A stretch of 64,000 nt of DNA from Vickermania ingenoplastis (lineage: Eukaryota > Euglenozoa > Kinetoplastea > Trypanosomatida > Trypanosomatidae): NCBI GenBank assembly GCA_010157825.1, contig VFSE01000283.1:312001-376000 (forward strand). The letters are read 5' to 3'. The first letter of the stretch is position 1; each line of letters begins with the position of its first letter. The position numbers and the translations under genes are program-made. Below the pieces are notes generated by a model. The model made no database searches, had not been told where the DNA came from, and worked only from the letters and a program-made list of their open reading frames with translations. Shown piece after piece: positions 26,924-37,300 of the stretch.

Positions 26924-27569
26924 TATAATACGATACAGGAAGACCGTAAGGCAATCGAGTCTCTGCCAGAAGAAGCAGATGTTCAATTCTATGATAGAAA
27001 GATAGCTGGAGTGTTGGACGATGGTGATTCACAAACACCTCATGGACAGAGTCAGATAATGCTTGGTAGATCCGGCGTAACCATCATGTCTGTCTGAGAG
27101 ATTGACGATGCTCGCAAGCGAAGCGTTTGCCCTTCATTTTTATCTTGTTTCTACTTGTGTTCGTGGACAAAGTTGTGCCGCCTGAACTCTGGATTCAGTC
27201 CCACATCTTTTTTTTCCCCACATTTTGTTCGGATACACACACACACACATATATATATATATTGCTCTTTCCATTGATTGTGTTTTGTTTGTACTATAGA
27301 AAGTAAGAAAAAAGACGAGAGAAGGAAGACGATTGCCTCGGGGGATCTATAGCAGTTGTCGGAAAGTATAAGCAAGGAGAGTTTGTTGGTCGTAGAGGTC
27401 AGCCAGAGTGAGAGTATCTTCCTAGAAAAAGTTCGGAAGTAGGGTGCCAGAGCAGCTATTGATCATGCCAAATCCAATCGCCTATCAGACGAAACAAAAC
27501 AAACAAAAGTAAGGGGCTCGTGGTCTAAAGGTGTAAACAACCTTTCAGTTGCAAAGAGATCCTGTCTGT
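26924..27569. other. Spacer after transporter copy 4
   Basis: The first 35 bp repeat the sequence found after copies 6 and 8 (GTATAATACGATACAGGAAG), a shared 3' flank. An AC run joined to a TA run lies at about 27236-27262. No gene is seen. Confidence 0.5.
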
Positions 27570-28110
27570 TTGTTCAGAATTTCGCTATCAACGACAAGCG
27601 CACAATAGGTCCGTGAATCGAAGGAGTCCTGGTTTTGTTGGCAGAACTGTACTTCAGAAAAAAAACCCTCGACGGCAATGAAACGATTCTAGTTACGGCG
27701 AGTGGGAGCTCCGCAAAAGTCCTCACAGCAGCTTTTATGGAAAAGAAGTTAGTGGGGTTGCCCACGGGTACGGAGATTCCACTATCCACCGTCGCCTTGA
27801 GGGAGTCGAGCGACTCCGCGGCACACGCACCGGTGAGCACCGTTGCTCCCCTCACCCGCGCATTGCTGAAGTCGCATGATGCTCACAGGAAGAACGGGAA
27901 GAGTTGGATCCAGCTGGTCTCGCGGACCCTTGCCAAGATAAAGTGGTCGTTTCGAACAGTACCGTCACCTCAGAGAGTGCTTCATCGCAAGTTTTCTTTC
28001 AGAGCCGTCGCCGGCACCACTCGAGAGGGGACAAGAAGAGCGACAAGAGGAAGAAGGTCAACAGCCGAGAAAAGAAGAAGGGTGGCAAAAGAAGACTTTA
28101 AGGAGCGCGT
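27570..28110 (+). pseudogene. Decayed gene, possibly of an Alba-like RNA/DNA-binding protein
   Basis: One frame reads NFAINDKRTIG, a TGA, then IEGVLVLLAELYFRKK and GNETILVTASGSSAKVLTAA. The spacing of the K-R-x-I-G and the ILVTASGSSAKV strand-helix resembles an Alba domain, but the match is by eye and weak. No ATG precedes it in frame. Further on, a different frame gives a plausible basic C-terminus (KKSDKRKKVNSREKKKGGKR) ending at a TAA near 28101. Together these suggest a broken gene of about 170 residues inserted between transporter copies 4 and 5. It could also be chance sequence. Confidence 0.3.
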
Positions 28111-29317
28111 GAGCTCGTCTCCCTCCATTTCATCCGCAACTATGTCGTCCTCCTCCTCTCCTCCTCGTGCTCCCTCTCATTTCTGTCGACAGTGTCCAGC
28201 ATACATTCCCGGAGGAAGAGACGCCACCAGCGCAGGGATAACTTTAAGCCCTTCACCTAGAAGAAGACTTTGAGGAGGGGAGAGAAGGAAGCCAAGAAGC
28301 TCTCGCAATCGCAAGATAGGGAAGCTTCTAGGAGCGAAGTCGTCGGACCAGTCCGGAAGCTGACGTTGCAGAGCCTGAAGCATGTCATGTGCCAGGAGGC
28401 CCGGTCTGCGAACAAGGGAAAAAAGCCCAACGTCAAACATGGAAAAAAGAAAGAAGACAGTGCTCAGATGCGCTAGGAGCGCCTATGTTGCGTTATTTGG
28501 CATCTCGTTGGACGACTTCCTGGCCATGTGCACACATTCCGGGAAGGCACCACTTCATTCCTTTATTCCTTTCGCAGGCTTGTGAAGAAGCACTGGGAGA
28601 GAGATACTCAACGACTAGGGGATGTACTAGAAGAAGATTCACACGATTGTGAAGGGTGGGTAACCCCTTCTCTCCCTTGAGTGGCACTTGATGGGAGGTG
28701 CGTATAGACACAGTGGGCCACACATATTTTTGTTTCTCTGTTTCCATGTTTGCAACTATTTTTTTTTTTTCTGCTTGTACTACGTGCTGCCTGCTGCTAC
28801 AGTCGATGTAGTACCGAACAAATATTTCACACACTTTCTTTTGCTCTCATGTTTGTATTTTTTTAATTTCTCTTTTTCCTTTTCTTTTCAACCCCCCTTA
28901 CTATTTGGATTCATGCTCTACAACATACACAAAACCATTTCCCTATTTCTTTTCCATTTGAATTTATCGGCACTTTATACTTTCCTACTACGGAGAAAAA
29001 AAAAAAGAATGAGGCAGGGGTCTCACCTCCAGAACCTCTGACCTACCGATGCCTGCCCTGAGGGCGATACCACAGTGCACGCTCAGTTCTGCACAAGGTA
29101 AGGTGTACAGTGCGGACCGACCTATGCCGTCGGGCTCATATCCATATTCTGTGGTGCCTCTCCTTCTCTCCGCCCCTTTTCTTCTTTTTTTCCCCCTTTG
29201 CAGCGCTCTTTACCCCGCGTACCATTAGTTTCGAGCACAGATTTGTTCTCCAACTCGTTCGCGGTACTACATCCTACCTCATTTGGTCCCCTCCGCTCAC
29301 CACAGAGAGAGAGAGAG
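28111..29317. other. Spacer before transporter copy 5
   Basis: Ser/Pro-coding and Glu-rich frame fragments at 28120-28450 change frame often and have no clear start, so they may be more of the decayed gene upstream. The 28730-29010 stretch is T-rich. A strong pyrimidine tract at about 29158-29200 ends at CAG (AG 29202-29203), the probable splice acceptor for copy 5. A GA microsatellite (29303-29317) touches the start codon. Confidence 0.4.
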
Positions 29318-31204
29318 ATGTCCGAATCAAACCGAGAGGACCAACCTGCCTCTGTTTCAGCAGGGAAGAATGGCGAAGCCCCGGTACCCAAAGCTAAAAC
29401 AAAGATTACCCCGCTACCCAAACTCAAGATGGTCGCCGTGGCGGCCACCCTCCTAACGGAGTCCATCTGCACGACGATGCTGCTCCCGTTCGTTGGCCTG
29501 TACGTGGCACACCTACAGAACATATCGGCGGAGGAAGCCGGGTACTTCTCCGGTATCCTGATTGGCCTTTTCATGCTCGGCCAGGTGATTAGTACAAAGC
29601 TGTGGGGTTGGCTCAGCGATATCTATGGCCGACGCCTGCCACTGCTCACTGGCCTATTCGCTGGTGCCTGGACGATGCTGTTCTTTGGCATGGCCCCCAA
29701 CATCTACGTCTGCTGTGTGATGCGCTTCATCCACGGGTTCTTTAACGGTAACGTGCTGATTGCGAAGATTATTGTTGCGGATATTACGGATAGCACAAAT
29801 GTGGCCATGGGTTTCTCAATGATTAGCCTGATGTGGGGTGTCGGGGCCGTCATTGGCCCTGCTATTGGTGGGCTGCTGTACGACCCGCTCGAGAATCCCT
29901 CACTGCAGTGGATGAACGTAACGGAGGACAGCTACCTCGGCCAACACCCAGCCTTTCTTGCCAGCTTGGTCATCTTTATCTACACACTCCTCAGCACACT
30001 ACTTTGCTTTGTAGTGCTCCCGGAGACCAACCCCCACCGGCGGGGGTCGCTGCGCACGGTCCCAGTAATTGGATGGGTCGTGAACTGGCTGCGACCCAAA
30101 GCCGTCACCATCGTCGAAACGGTGGAGTCTCCTGTGTCTGCGGTGGAGGAGTTGCAGAGCAAGGCGCCAAACATGACCTACATGAAGACCGTAAAGGATA
30201 TTGTCCTGCGAACACTGATCATCATTGTCATGTGCATCTGTGTAACCGATATGGCATTTGTAGAAATTGTCCCTCTGTGGGCCATCGCCCCCAGGGATGT
30301 CGGCGGACTCGGCTTCTTCTCCGATGGTGTCGGAATGCTGATGCTCGCCTGCAGCATTCCAACCTTCGCGACGAACTTACTGTTTGCGAAGGTGTCCCGA
30401 ATGTTCAACAACTTCACCATTATGTGGGAGTGGAGCCTGGCGCTGCTCATCGTCGCCACCTTTCTCACTCCTATCGCAGCACACCTGAGCGATGGCTGGG
30501 CCTTTTGGTATGTCTGGGTGATGGGGACGCTAAAGAACGTTGCGTGCTCCTCGTGCTTCACGATTGATCAAGTGCTGGTGAGCCGGGCCGCCCCGCCTGG
30601 AACACTGGGTGCCGTCTATGGGATTACACAGTCCTTTGGCGCTCTGGTCCGCTGCGTCGTACCCTTTGTTGTAGCCCCACTCTTCGCCTGGTCCATCTCC
30701 GGGGGCCACACCTTCCCGTTCAACCACTACTTCGTATTTTACCTGACGATTCTGCCTCTCTTCTTCGCCATGTACCTGTGCTGGGTTAACCCCATCGAAC
30801 GCACTCCAGAGGAGCTGGCTGCCTACGAGACCGCTGCAAAGAACAAGGGTGAGGCCTCCGACACGGGGATGGGGGACTGGCAGGAGGCGCACGGTGAGTA
30901 CTTCACTTCCACTTCTTCCGACGGGGAGAGCGACGCCGCCACGGACGCCGTTTCTATGGTGGAGTACCGCTCCCTGGCCTCCTCCTTCGCGCTCAATCAA
31001 AATGAGAACGTGTTCGCACACCTCCCCGCACTGGAGGCGGAACAGGCACGAAAGCATGAGGAACGCCGCTGGGCACGGCGGACGGCCCCCCGCGGCCGAG
31101 ACCAGCTTCTCCACGCATCGGCGAAGGGGCTACAACAGGAAGACTGGCGCCAGATGGTGGATGAACGTATCGTTGTAGCGCGAGACGGACAAGCCGAATC
31201 CTGA
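29318..31204 (+). CDS. Major-facilitator transporter, array copy 5
   Basis: Intact, 628 residues from the ATG at 29318 (MSESNREDQPAS). The open frame reaches further upstream but only through the splice pyrimidine tract and a GA repeat. Features: TPLPKLKM, motif A WGWLSDIYGRR, TM5 motif VGAVIGPAIGG, and a short central loop (ETVESPVSAVEELQSKAP). TM7-TM10 are clearly different from the other copies: the TM7 region reads VLRTLIIIVMCICVTDMAF and the TM8 end AKVSRMFNNFTIM. The tail is YRSLASSF, ARRTAPRGRDQ and LQQEDWRQMVDE, a more divergent form of the shared module. The TM11-TM12 block is near-identical to copies 3 and 4. Confidence 0.92.
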   Translation: MSESNREDQPASVSAGKNGEAPVPKAKTKITPLPKLKMVAVAATLLTESICTTMLLPFVGLYVAHLQNISAEEAGYFSGILIGLFMLGQVISTKLWGWLSDIYGRRLPLLTGLFAGAWTMLFFGMAPNIYVCCVMRFIHGFFNGNVLIAKIIVADITDSTNVAMGFSMISLMWGVGAVIGPAIGGLLYDPLENPSLQWMNVTEDSYLGQHPAFLASLVIFIYTLLSTLLCFVVLPETNPHRRGSLRTVPVIGWVVNWLRPKAVTIVETVESPVSAVEELQSKAPNMTYMKTVKDIVLRTLIIIVMCICVTDMAFVEIVPLWAIAPRDVGGLGFFSDGVGMLMLACSIPTFATNLLFAKVSRMFNNFTIMWEWSLALLIVATFLTPIAAHLSDGWAFWYVWVMGTLKNVACSSCFTIDQVLVSRAAPPGTLGAVYGITQSFGALVRCVVPFVVAPLFAWSISGGHTFPFNHYFVFYLTILPLFFAMYLCWVNPIERTPEELAAYETAAKNKGEASDTGMGDWQEAHGEYFTSTSSDGESDAATDAVSMVEYRSLASSFALNQNENVFAHLPALEAEQARKHEERRWARRTAPRGRDQLLHASAKGLQQEDWRQMVDERIVVARDGQAES

Positions 31205-33130
31205 TAACAGAGAGAGAGAGAGCAGTGAGGAGTTATGGAGAAGGTAGACCGTTTATGAGATACCTTTCGTTCATCACTTTTATGAAGCGATGCAAAGGCT
31301 TTTGATCTTTTTTTTTTGTCCTCTTTGTTTTTTAACACAGAGAAGAGCTACAAGGATATAAAAAAAAAAGGCATAGTGATATCGGTGTGGGAAAGTGGTC
31401 TACGGTCAACAGAGACCACTCAGATCAAACAGTGTGCCGTGCACCATCGACCCGATGGGAGGACGAAACGAATCAACAACCATAAAATAAAACGAACGAA
31501 AAAAAAAGTCCTCCCCATGTACAGCGGCTTTGCCCAACAGCCAGCGTTAGACGGTCAGTTGCTTGGCTGGATTCCTTTTCTCCATTTTTTTTTTGTTTCC
31601 CACTGCCTTATGACTGCTGCGTCACAGGCCGCCTTATATGGTCTAACAGAAAACGTAGGCGTAGGTGCCTTGTGGTCATATTGGACTTTCTTTTTTTTCT
31701 TTTCTTTATTATTTTTTTAAACCCTTTTTTCTCTTCAACATTCTGTTCTCCGATATGTTGTGTGGCCCATGATTCGATGCTTTTGACACACACTTTCTTC
31801 TTTTTTTTTTCTTCTTTTCTGCCGTCTAGAATATATCCATATAGCTGTTTGAAACTTTACTTTTTTTTCCGTTACACTTTTTGCTTCTAAGGATCATTCG
31901 ATTAGAGAGAAAGAGAGAGATAACAGAATAACAAGCAACCTGCAGTTGATATACCTCGACCTCCTCTTTCAATGGGTGGATTATTTATTTGTGTTTCCTG
32001 ACGCACATCTTGCTGACCCCGCTAGCGCTAAGGAACGTTTGTGCGAAGGAAAAGAGAGCATCCTCCTATTTTTTTTTTTTCAAAAAGCCTCAAAAAGATA
32101 AAATAAAAGAGGGTAAGGGTAAAAGAGAACTACGAAGGAAGAAGAAATGGGGAAGTGTCTTGCACCTGTGCTTTGGTCCGGCGAAGATAAAAAAAAAGAC
32201 CCTTCTGTTCTTCTTGCCCTTCTTTCACGGAGAGACAGCGGATTGGAGAGTGAAGACGGGAGTTGTTCCCGCTACGAAAAGGCGGAGAGACCATTCTTCT
32301 CTCTTCTTTTTCTTTTTGGGGGGCTGGACCCTTGATGTGTATTGTAGTACAGGCATATCCATCGACATCCTCTCCTCCTCGTGTTTCTTTTCTTTGCGCT
32401 TCTCTCTTGTATGTCCCTTCATCCATGAATTGTTTTTGAGGAAGCTATTGGTCCCCCCAAAAAAAAGAAAAAAAAAAGATCCGTGATTTAACGGTTCTTC
32501 ACTTCGTTCTTCTTCTTCTTATTTTTGTTTTTGCCGTTTCTAGAGTTTCTTCTCTCCTTCTGAAACACTTCATCATCATCATCATCATATACATTCTACA
32601 ATAGCCAAAGAAAAAAAGAGAAGGAAGAGAATTAAGGAAGGATTCGTCGTACAACTACAATATATCGAGCAAGAGCATCTAACAGAATCAGTCAATCGCA
32701 TCCCCCTCGTTTTCTTCACATATCAGAAGAAAATCAAGAAGAGAACAATTCAACCGACCCATTCTCGAGCACTTTGACCCTTTTACGGTGCCTGGGGACA
32801 GCGATCAACAAGACAAACACCAAAAAAAACAACAAAAAAACAAAAAAAAAACAAAAAAAAACAAAAAAAAACAACAAACGCACACAAAGACACTCAAAAA
32901 AACGCACAATCTTTCTCGGACAGTGTTAGCGAGGGCATCGTTAACCTTAAAGAGAAGCCCTTTGCCACACGTCTTTTTTAAGTAGCACCGCTTCGCGTAA
33001 ACCACTAAGAAAACAAACACAAAGCAAAAATAACAACAGCAAAAGAAAACAAAAGAAGTACCTCTCCTTCGGTTCTCTCTCTGACCATACTACTTCCAAA
33101 AGAAACAAAGAAGAAAAAAAAAGAGCAAGT
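31205..33130. other. 1.9-kb spacer between transporter copies 5 and 6
   Basis: Very A/T-skewed DNA: poly-T tracts at 31300-31340 and 31680-31870, a CAT repeat at about 32571-32588, and an A-rich tract of A8-9C units at 32820-32880. The open frame at 31989-32486 is Phe/Lys-rich read-through of homopolymers and is not called. Confidence 0.5.
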
Positions 33131-34990
33131 ATGCCGAGGTCTGTTTCCCGTAGCTCAGAAGGAGGTGGCGCCGCCCCACCTGAAGGAGCGTCCACGGCAA
33201 AGGTGAAGGTCACTCCGCTGCCCAAGATGAAGATGGTGGCCGTGGCAGCAACGCTTTTAGTGGAGTCCATGTGCGGCAGCATGCTGCTCCCCTTTGTGGG
33301 GCTTTACGTTGCACACCTTAAAAACATATCTGTAGAGGATGCCGGGTACTTTTCCGGTATTCTGGTTGGGCTCTTCATGCTGGGGCAGATGATCAGCTCC
33401 AAGCTGTGGGGTTGGCTCAGTGATGTCTACGGCCGCAAACCTCCTCTAACGATGGGCCTGTTTGCCGGGGCCTGGACGATGCTCTTCTTTGGCATGGCCC
33501 CCAACATCTACATTTGCTGTGTGATGCGCTTCATCCACGGTTTCTTCAATGGGAACGTGCTGATTGCGAAGATCATCATATCAGATATCACGGACAGCAC
33601 CAACGCTGCGCTCGGCTTCTCCATGGTCGGTCTTCTCTGGTGTGTCGGATCCGTTATTGGCCCTGCGGTGGGCGGGTTCCTGTACGATCCGCTGGTGAAC
33701 CCGTCGCTGCGCTGGATGCACGTGCAGCCTGACAGCTATCTCGGGAAGAACCCTGCCTTCTTGCCCAGCTTATTTGTGTGCGTCTACACGTTGCTGAGCT
33801 TCCTTGTGACGGTCATCGTGCTGCCCGAGACGAATCTACACCGCACCAAGTCGATCCGGAACGTGCCGGTGATCGGGTGGGTGCTGAATGCGGTGCGGCC
33901 CAAGGCGGTGACCATCGTGACGGTGACCGACACGACTACTGCAGAGAACGAGACCCCCGCAGCCCCTAAGCCCCCTGCGATGACGTACGCAAAGGCGCTG
34001 AAGGACCCGGTGATACGGTCCATTACCATTCTGTACATGTGTATCTCCGCGACAGACATGACCTTTGGCGAGATCCTTCCCCTGTGGGCCATCGCTTCTA
34101 CAGAGGTGGGCGGGCTCGGCCTCTTCTCCGACGCTGTAGGGACGCTCCTTCTGCTCTTTTCAATCCCGACGTTTGTGTCGAACCTCTTCTTCCCGAAAAT
34201 ATACAAGGCGATGAACAACAGCTGCCGTATGTTCCGCCTGAGCGCCTGGCTCTTTGCCCTGACCATCGTGATGCTGCCCTTCGCCTCCTACTTTGGCACC
34301 TCTGCTGCCTTTTGGTACGTATTGGTGGTGGGTTCGGCCAAAAACTCCGTCGGATCGGCTGCCTTCAATATTGTGCACCTGCAAACAGCCCGGGCAGCAC
34401 CGCCCGGCACGGTGGGATCGGTGTATGGGATCAGCCAGTCCATGGCGGTCGTCGTGCGCTGCATCGTTCCATTTGTCGTAGCGCCGCTGTTTGCCTGGTC
34501 CATCTCTGGACACCATGCCTTCCCCTTTGACCACTACTTTGTGTTTTTTCTGTGTGTTCTGCCGCTTTTCTATTCCATCTTCTTGACGCTGCGAGCACGG
34601 ATTGAGCGCACCGAGGAGGAGCTGGCGGCCTGGGGCCTCGACAAGGACGGCAACCCAAAGAAGGGCGGCGGCGCCGAAGGGCAGAACAGCAGTAGCAGTG
34701 GAGAGGATGAGGATGAGGATGGGAGGAGCACGCAGCGCTCTGTGGCGGAGGACTACCGCTCGCTTGCCGGCTCCTTTGGTCACAGCCAGTCGGACATGAT
34801 GATGGCGAATCTCCCTGTGCTGGAGGCGGAGAACGAGCGGCAGGGCCAGGTGGCGGACTGGATCCGCCGGACGGCACCGCGTGGGCGGGGGCAGCGCCTG
34901 CACTCCGCTGCGAAGACGCTGCAGCACGAGGACTGGCGCCTGACGTGCGACGAGCGGATCGAGGAGGAGGAGGACGAGCAGGTGGCCTAG
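33131..34990 (+). CDS. Major-facilitator transporter, array copy 6 (best reference copy)
   Basis: Intact, 619 residues. TPLPKMKM occupies 28-35, TM1 about 36-60, motif A W93-K103 (WGWLSDVYGRK), and motif C 173-182 (GSVIGPAVGG). TM6 ends at LPETN (231-235). The central loop, about 236-290, includes a conserved block RNVPVIGWVLNAVRPKAVTI and the Thr/Pro-rich TTTAENETPAAPKPP. Six more TM segments lie between about 295 and 485. The tail, 486-619, has an acidic stretch, YRSL at 542-545, VADWIRRTAPRGRGQ at 574-588 and LQHEDWRLTCDE at 597-608. The first 18 or so codons are identical to copy 8. The loop block is shared with copies 7-9, and the tail block with copies 7 and 8. Membrane location is clear; substrate is not. 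Confidence 0.93.
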   Translation: MPRSVSRSSEGGGAAPPEGASTAKVKVTPLPKMKMVAVAATLLVESMCGSMLLPFVGLYVAHLKNISVEDAGYFSGILVGLFMLGQMISSKLWGWLSDVYGRKPPLTMGLFAGAWTMLFFGMAPNIYICCVMRFIHGFFNGNVLIAKIIISDITDSTNAALGFSMVGLLWCVGSVIGPAVGGFLYDPLVNPSLRWMHVQPDSYLGKNPAFLPSLFVCVYTLLSFLVTVIVLPETNLHRTKSIRNVPVIGWVLNAVRPKAVTIVTVTDTTTAENETPAAPKPPAMTYAKALKDPVIRSITILYMCISATDMTFGEILPLWAIASTEVGGLGLFSDAVGTLLLLFSIPTFVSNLFFPKIYKAMNNSCRMFRLSAWLFALTIVMLPFASYFGTSAAFWYVLVVGSAKNSVGSAAFNIVHLQTARAAPPGTVGSVYGISQSMAVVVRCIVPFVVAPLFAWSISGHHAFPFDHYFVFFLCVLPLFYSIFLTLRARIERTEEELAAWGLDKDGNPKKGGGAEGQNSSSSGEDEDEDGRSTQRSVAEDYRSLAGSFGHSQSDMMMANLPVLEAENERQGQVADWIRRTAPRGRGQRLHSAAKTLQHEDWRLTCDERIEEEEDEQVA

Positions 34991-35410
34991 TATAATACGA
35001 TACAGGAAGACCGTAGGGCAATCCATGCCAGTGGAGCCTCTCTCTTTCTCTATCTGAATGTACGGTTTGTGCTGCGGGACAGGTCCAATAGCACGCTGCT
35101 GCCGTCGGCTCGGCCGGTGTTAAGAAGGAAGAGGGGAGTACGATACACGTGCGTCCAGCTGGGGCTCCTTTTCTGCAACGGACGCTGGGGACTGATGTCA
35201 TCTCCCGTCTCAGCATAAATTACGTTTCTTCTTTCCCGTCTCCCCTGTTTCTTCATCGATGGCTGCGTCACAGCTGCTGGCTTGAGGACTTCCTTGTCAT
35301 ATTCCTGCTCTTGCTTTTTTCATTCTGTCTCGAAGAAGATCTAACAACAACAGCAACAACAACAACAAAAAGAACAAAACACACAAAAAACTGTTAGTTT
35401 TATTAGCGCC
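34991..35410. other. Spacer between transporter copies 6 and 7
   Basis: Starts with the 3' flank shared with copies 4 and 8 (TATAATACGATACAGGAAG). A pyrimidine-rich part (about 35295-35330) and a CAA repeat (about 35345-35367) precede the copy 7 ATG. No gene is seen. Confidence 0.5.
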
Positions 35411-37300
35411 ATGCCGGAGTCCCGTAGCTCGAAAGAGAGCTCTCAACAGCTCTCGGCTCCGGCAAGCAAAAAAGAGGAGCACAATGTTAAGTCAAAGGCA
35501 AAGGTGAAGGCCACCCCGCTGCCCAAGATGAAGATGCTGGCCGTCGCCGTCACGCTGCTCGCCGAATCGGTATGCAGCACCACGCTCCTGCCCTTTGTCG
35601 GCCTCTATGTGGCACACCTCAAGAACATATCGCCTGAGCAGGCTGGGTACTTCTCTGGGATCATTGTTGGTCTCTTCATGCTGGGGCAGATGATCAGCTC
35701 CAAGCTGTGGGGTTGGCTGAGCGACACGTACGGCCGCAAACCACCTCTGACGATGGGTCTATTCGCTGGGGCCTTCGCGATGCTCTTCTTTGGCATGGCC
35801 CCCAACATCTACGTCTGCTGCATCATGCGTTTCATCCACGGTTTCTTCAATGGGAACGTTCTGATTGCGAAGATCATCATATCAGATATCACGGACAGCA
35901 CCAACGCTGCGCTCGGCTTCTCCATGGTCGGGCTTCTGTGGTGTGTAGGGTCTGTATTTGGCCCGGCAATTGGCGGATTCCTGTACGATCCGCTGGTGAA
36001 CAAGAAACTGCAGTGGATGCACGTGCAGGCCGACAGTTTCCTGGGTCGTAACCCTGCCTTCTTGCCCAGCTTATTTATTTTCATCTATACCATGACTAGC
36101 TTTTTCATATGCCTGATCGTGCTGCCCGAGACGAATCTACACCGCACCAAGTCGATCCGGAACGTGCCGGTGATCGGGTGGGTGCTGAATGCGGTGCGGC
36201 CCAAGGCGGTGACCATCGTGACGGTGACCGACACGACTACTGCAGAGAACGAGACCCCCGCAGCCCCTAAGCCCCCTGCGATGACGTACGCAAAGGCGCT
36301 GAAGGACCCGGTGATCCTCACCATCACCATTCTGTACATGTGTATCGCCTGCACCGACATGGCCACGGGCCAAGTGATCCCGCTGTGGGCCATTGCATCC
36401 CCGGAGGCGGGGGGCCTCGGGATGTTCTCCGACGCTGTGGGGGTCTTAATGCTCTTCTTCGCCGTCCCTACCTTCGTTTCGAACCTTTTCTTCGCTAAGG
36501 TGTACAAGGCGATGGACAACAGTGGGTTGGTGTGGCGGGTGTTCTCTTCTTCGTACATCATTATTATTATCCTGCTTCCATTTGCCGTGCTGGCTGGCAC
36601 CTCTGGGGCCTTTTGGTACGTGCTGGTGTTCGGATCTCTGCGTAACTCCGCGAGCTCGGTGTGCTACAATCTCGTGCACTTGGAAACGGCCCGAGCAGCA
36701 CCGCCCGGCACGGTGGGATCGGTGTATGGGATCAGCCAGTCCATGGCGGTCGTCGTGCGCTGCATCGTTCCATTCCTTGCTGCGCCGCTGTTTGCCTGGT
36801 CCATCTCTGGACACCATGCCTTCCCCTTCAACCACTACTTTGTGTTTTTCATCAGCATCATTCCTTTGTGCTATTCCATTTATCTGACGCTGCGGCGGCG
36901 TATAATTCGGACGCCGGAGGAGCTGGCGGCCTGGGGCCTCGACAAGGACGGAAACCCAAAGAAAGACGATAAAAAGGGTGAAGAAGGCCACAACGACGAC
37001 CAGGACGATGAGGAAGAGGATGAGGATGGGAGGAGCACGCAGCGCTCTGTGGCGGAGGACTACCGCTCGCTTGCCGGCTCCTTTGGTCACAGCCAGTCGG
37101 ACATGATGATGGCGAATCTCCCTGTGCTGGAGGCGGAGAACGAGCGGCAGGGCCAGGTGGCGGACTGGATCCGCCGGACGGCACCGCGTGGGCGGGGGCA
37201 GCGCCTGCACTCCGCTGCGAAGACGCTGCAGCACGAGGACTGGCGCCTGACGTGCGACGAGCGGATCGAGGAGGAGGAGGAGGACGAGAAGGTGGGATAG
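35411..37300 (+). CDS. Major-facilitator transporter, array copy 7
   Basis: Intact, 629 residues, with ATG at 35411 (MPESRSSKESS). TPLPKMKM, motif A WGWLSDTYGRK and motif C FGPAIGG are present. TM1 carries AESVCSTTLL instead of the usual TES/VES form. TM7 has the CTDMATGQVIPLW variant. TM9-TM10 (SSYIIIIILLPFAVLAG and on) match copy 8, whereas the loop block and tail match copies 6 and 8, so the gene is a mosaic. YRSL and LQHEDWRL are intact. The acidic stretch before YRSL is longest here (DDQDDEEEDEDG). The stop lies after EKVG rather than EQVA, so the 3' flank is not shared with copies 4, 6 and 8. Confidence 0.92.
   Translation: MPESRSSKESSQQLSAPASKKEEHNVKSKAKVKATPLPKMKMLAVAVTLLAESVCSTTLLPFVGLYVAHLKNISPEQAGYFSGIIVGLFMLGQMISSKLWGWLSDTYGRKPPLTMGLFAGAFAMLFFGMAPNIYVCCIMRFIHGFFNGNVLIAKIIISDITDSTNAALGFSMVGLLWCVGSVFGPAIGGFLYDPLVNKKLQWMHVQADSFLGRNPAFLPSLFIFIYTMTSFFICLIVLPETNLHRTKSIRNVPVIGWVLNAVRPKAVTIVTVTDTTTAENETPAAPKPPAMTYAKALKDPVILTITILYMCIACTDMATGQVIPLWAIASPEAGGLGMFSDAVGVLMLFFAVPTFVSNLFFAKVYKAMDNSGLVWRVFSSSYIIIIILLPFAVLAGTSGAFWYVLVFGSLRNSASSVCYNLVHLETARAAPPGTVGSVYGISQSMAVVVRCIVPFLAAPLFAWSISGHHAFPFNHYFVFFISIIPLCYSIYLTLRRRIIRTPEELAAWGLDKDGNPKKDDKKGEEGHNDDQDDEEEDEDGRSTQRSVAEDYRSLAGSFGHSQSDMMMANLPVLEAENERQGQVADWIRRTAPRGRGQRLHSAAKTLQHEDWRLTCDERIEEEEEDEKVG

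Noticed and set aside
27506-27580. Possible tRNA-like stretch (GGGGCTCGTGGTCTAAAGG)
   Set aside because: The A-box similarity is partial, there is no B-box GGTTCGA motif at the right distance, and no acceptor stem pairs.
31989-32486. Open frame of 165 codons in the spacer before copy 6
   Set aside because: It lacks a convincing ATG start and consists of Phe- and Lys-rich read-through of poly-T and poly-A runs.
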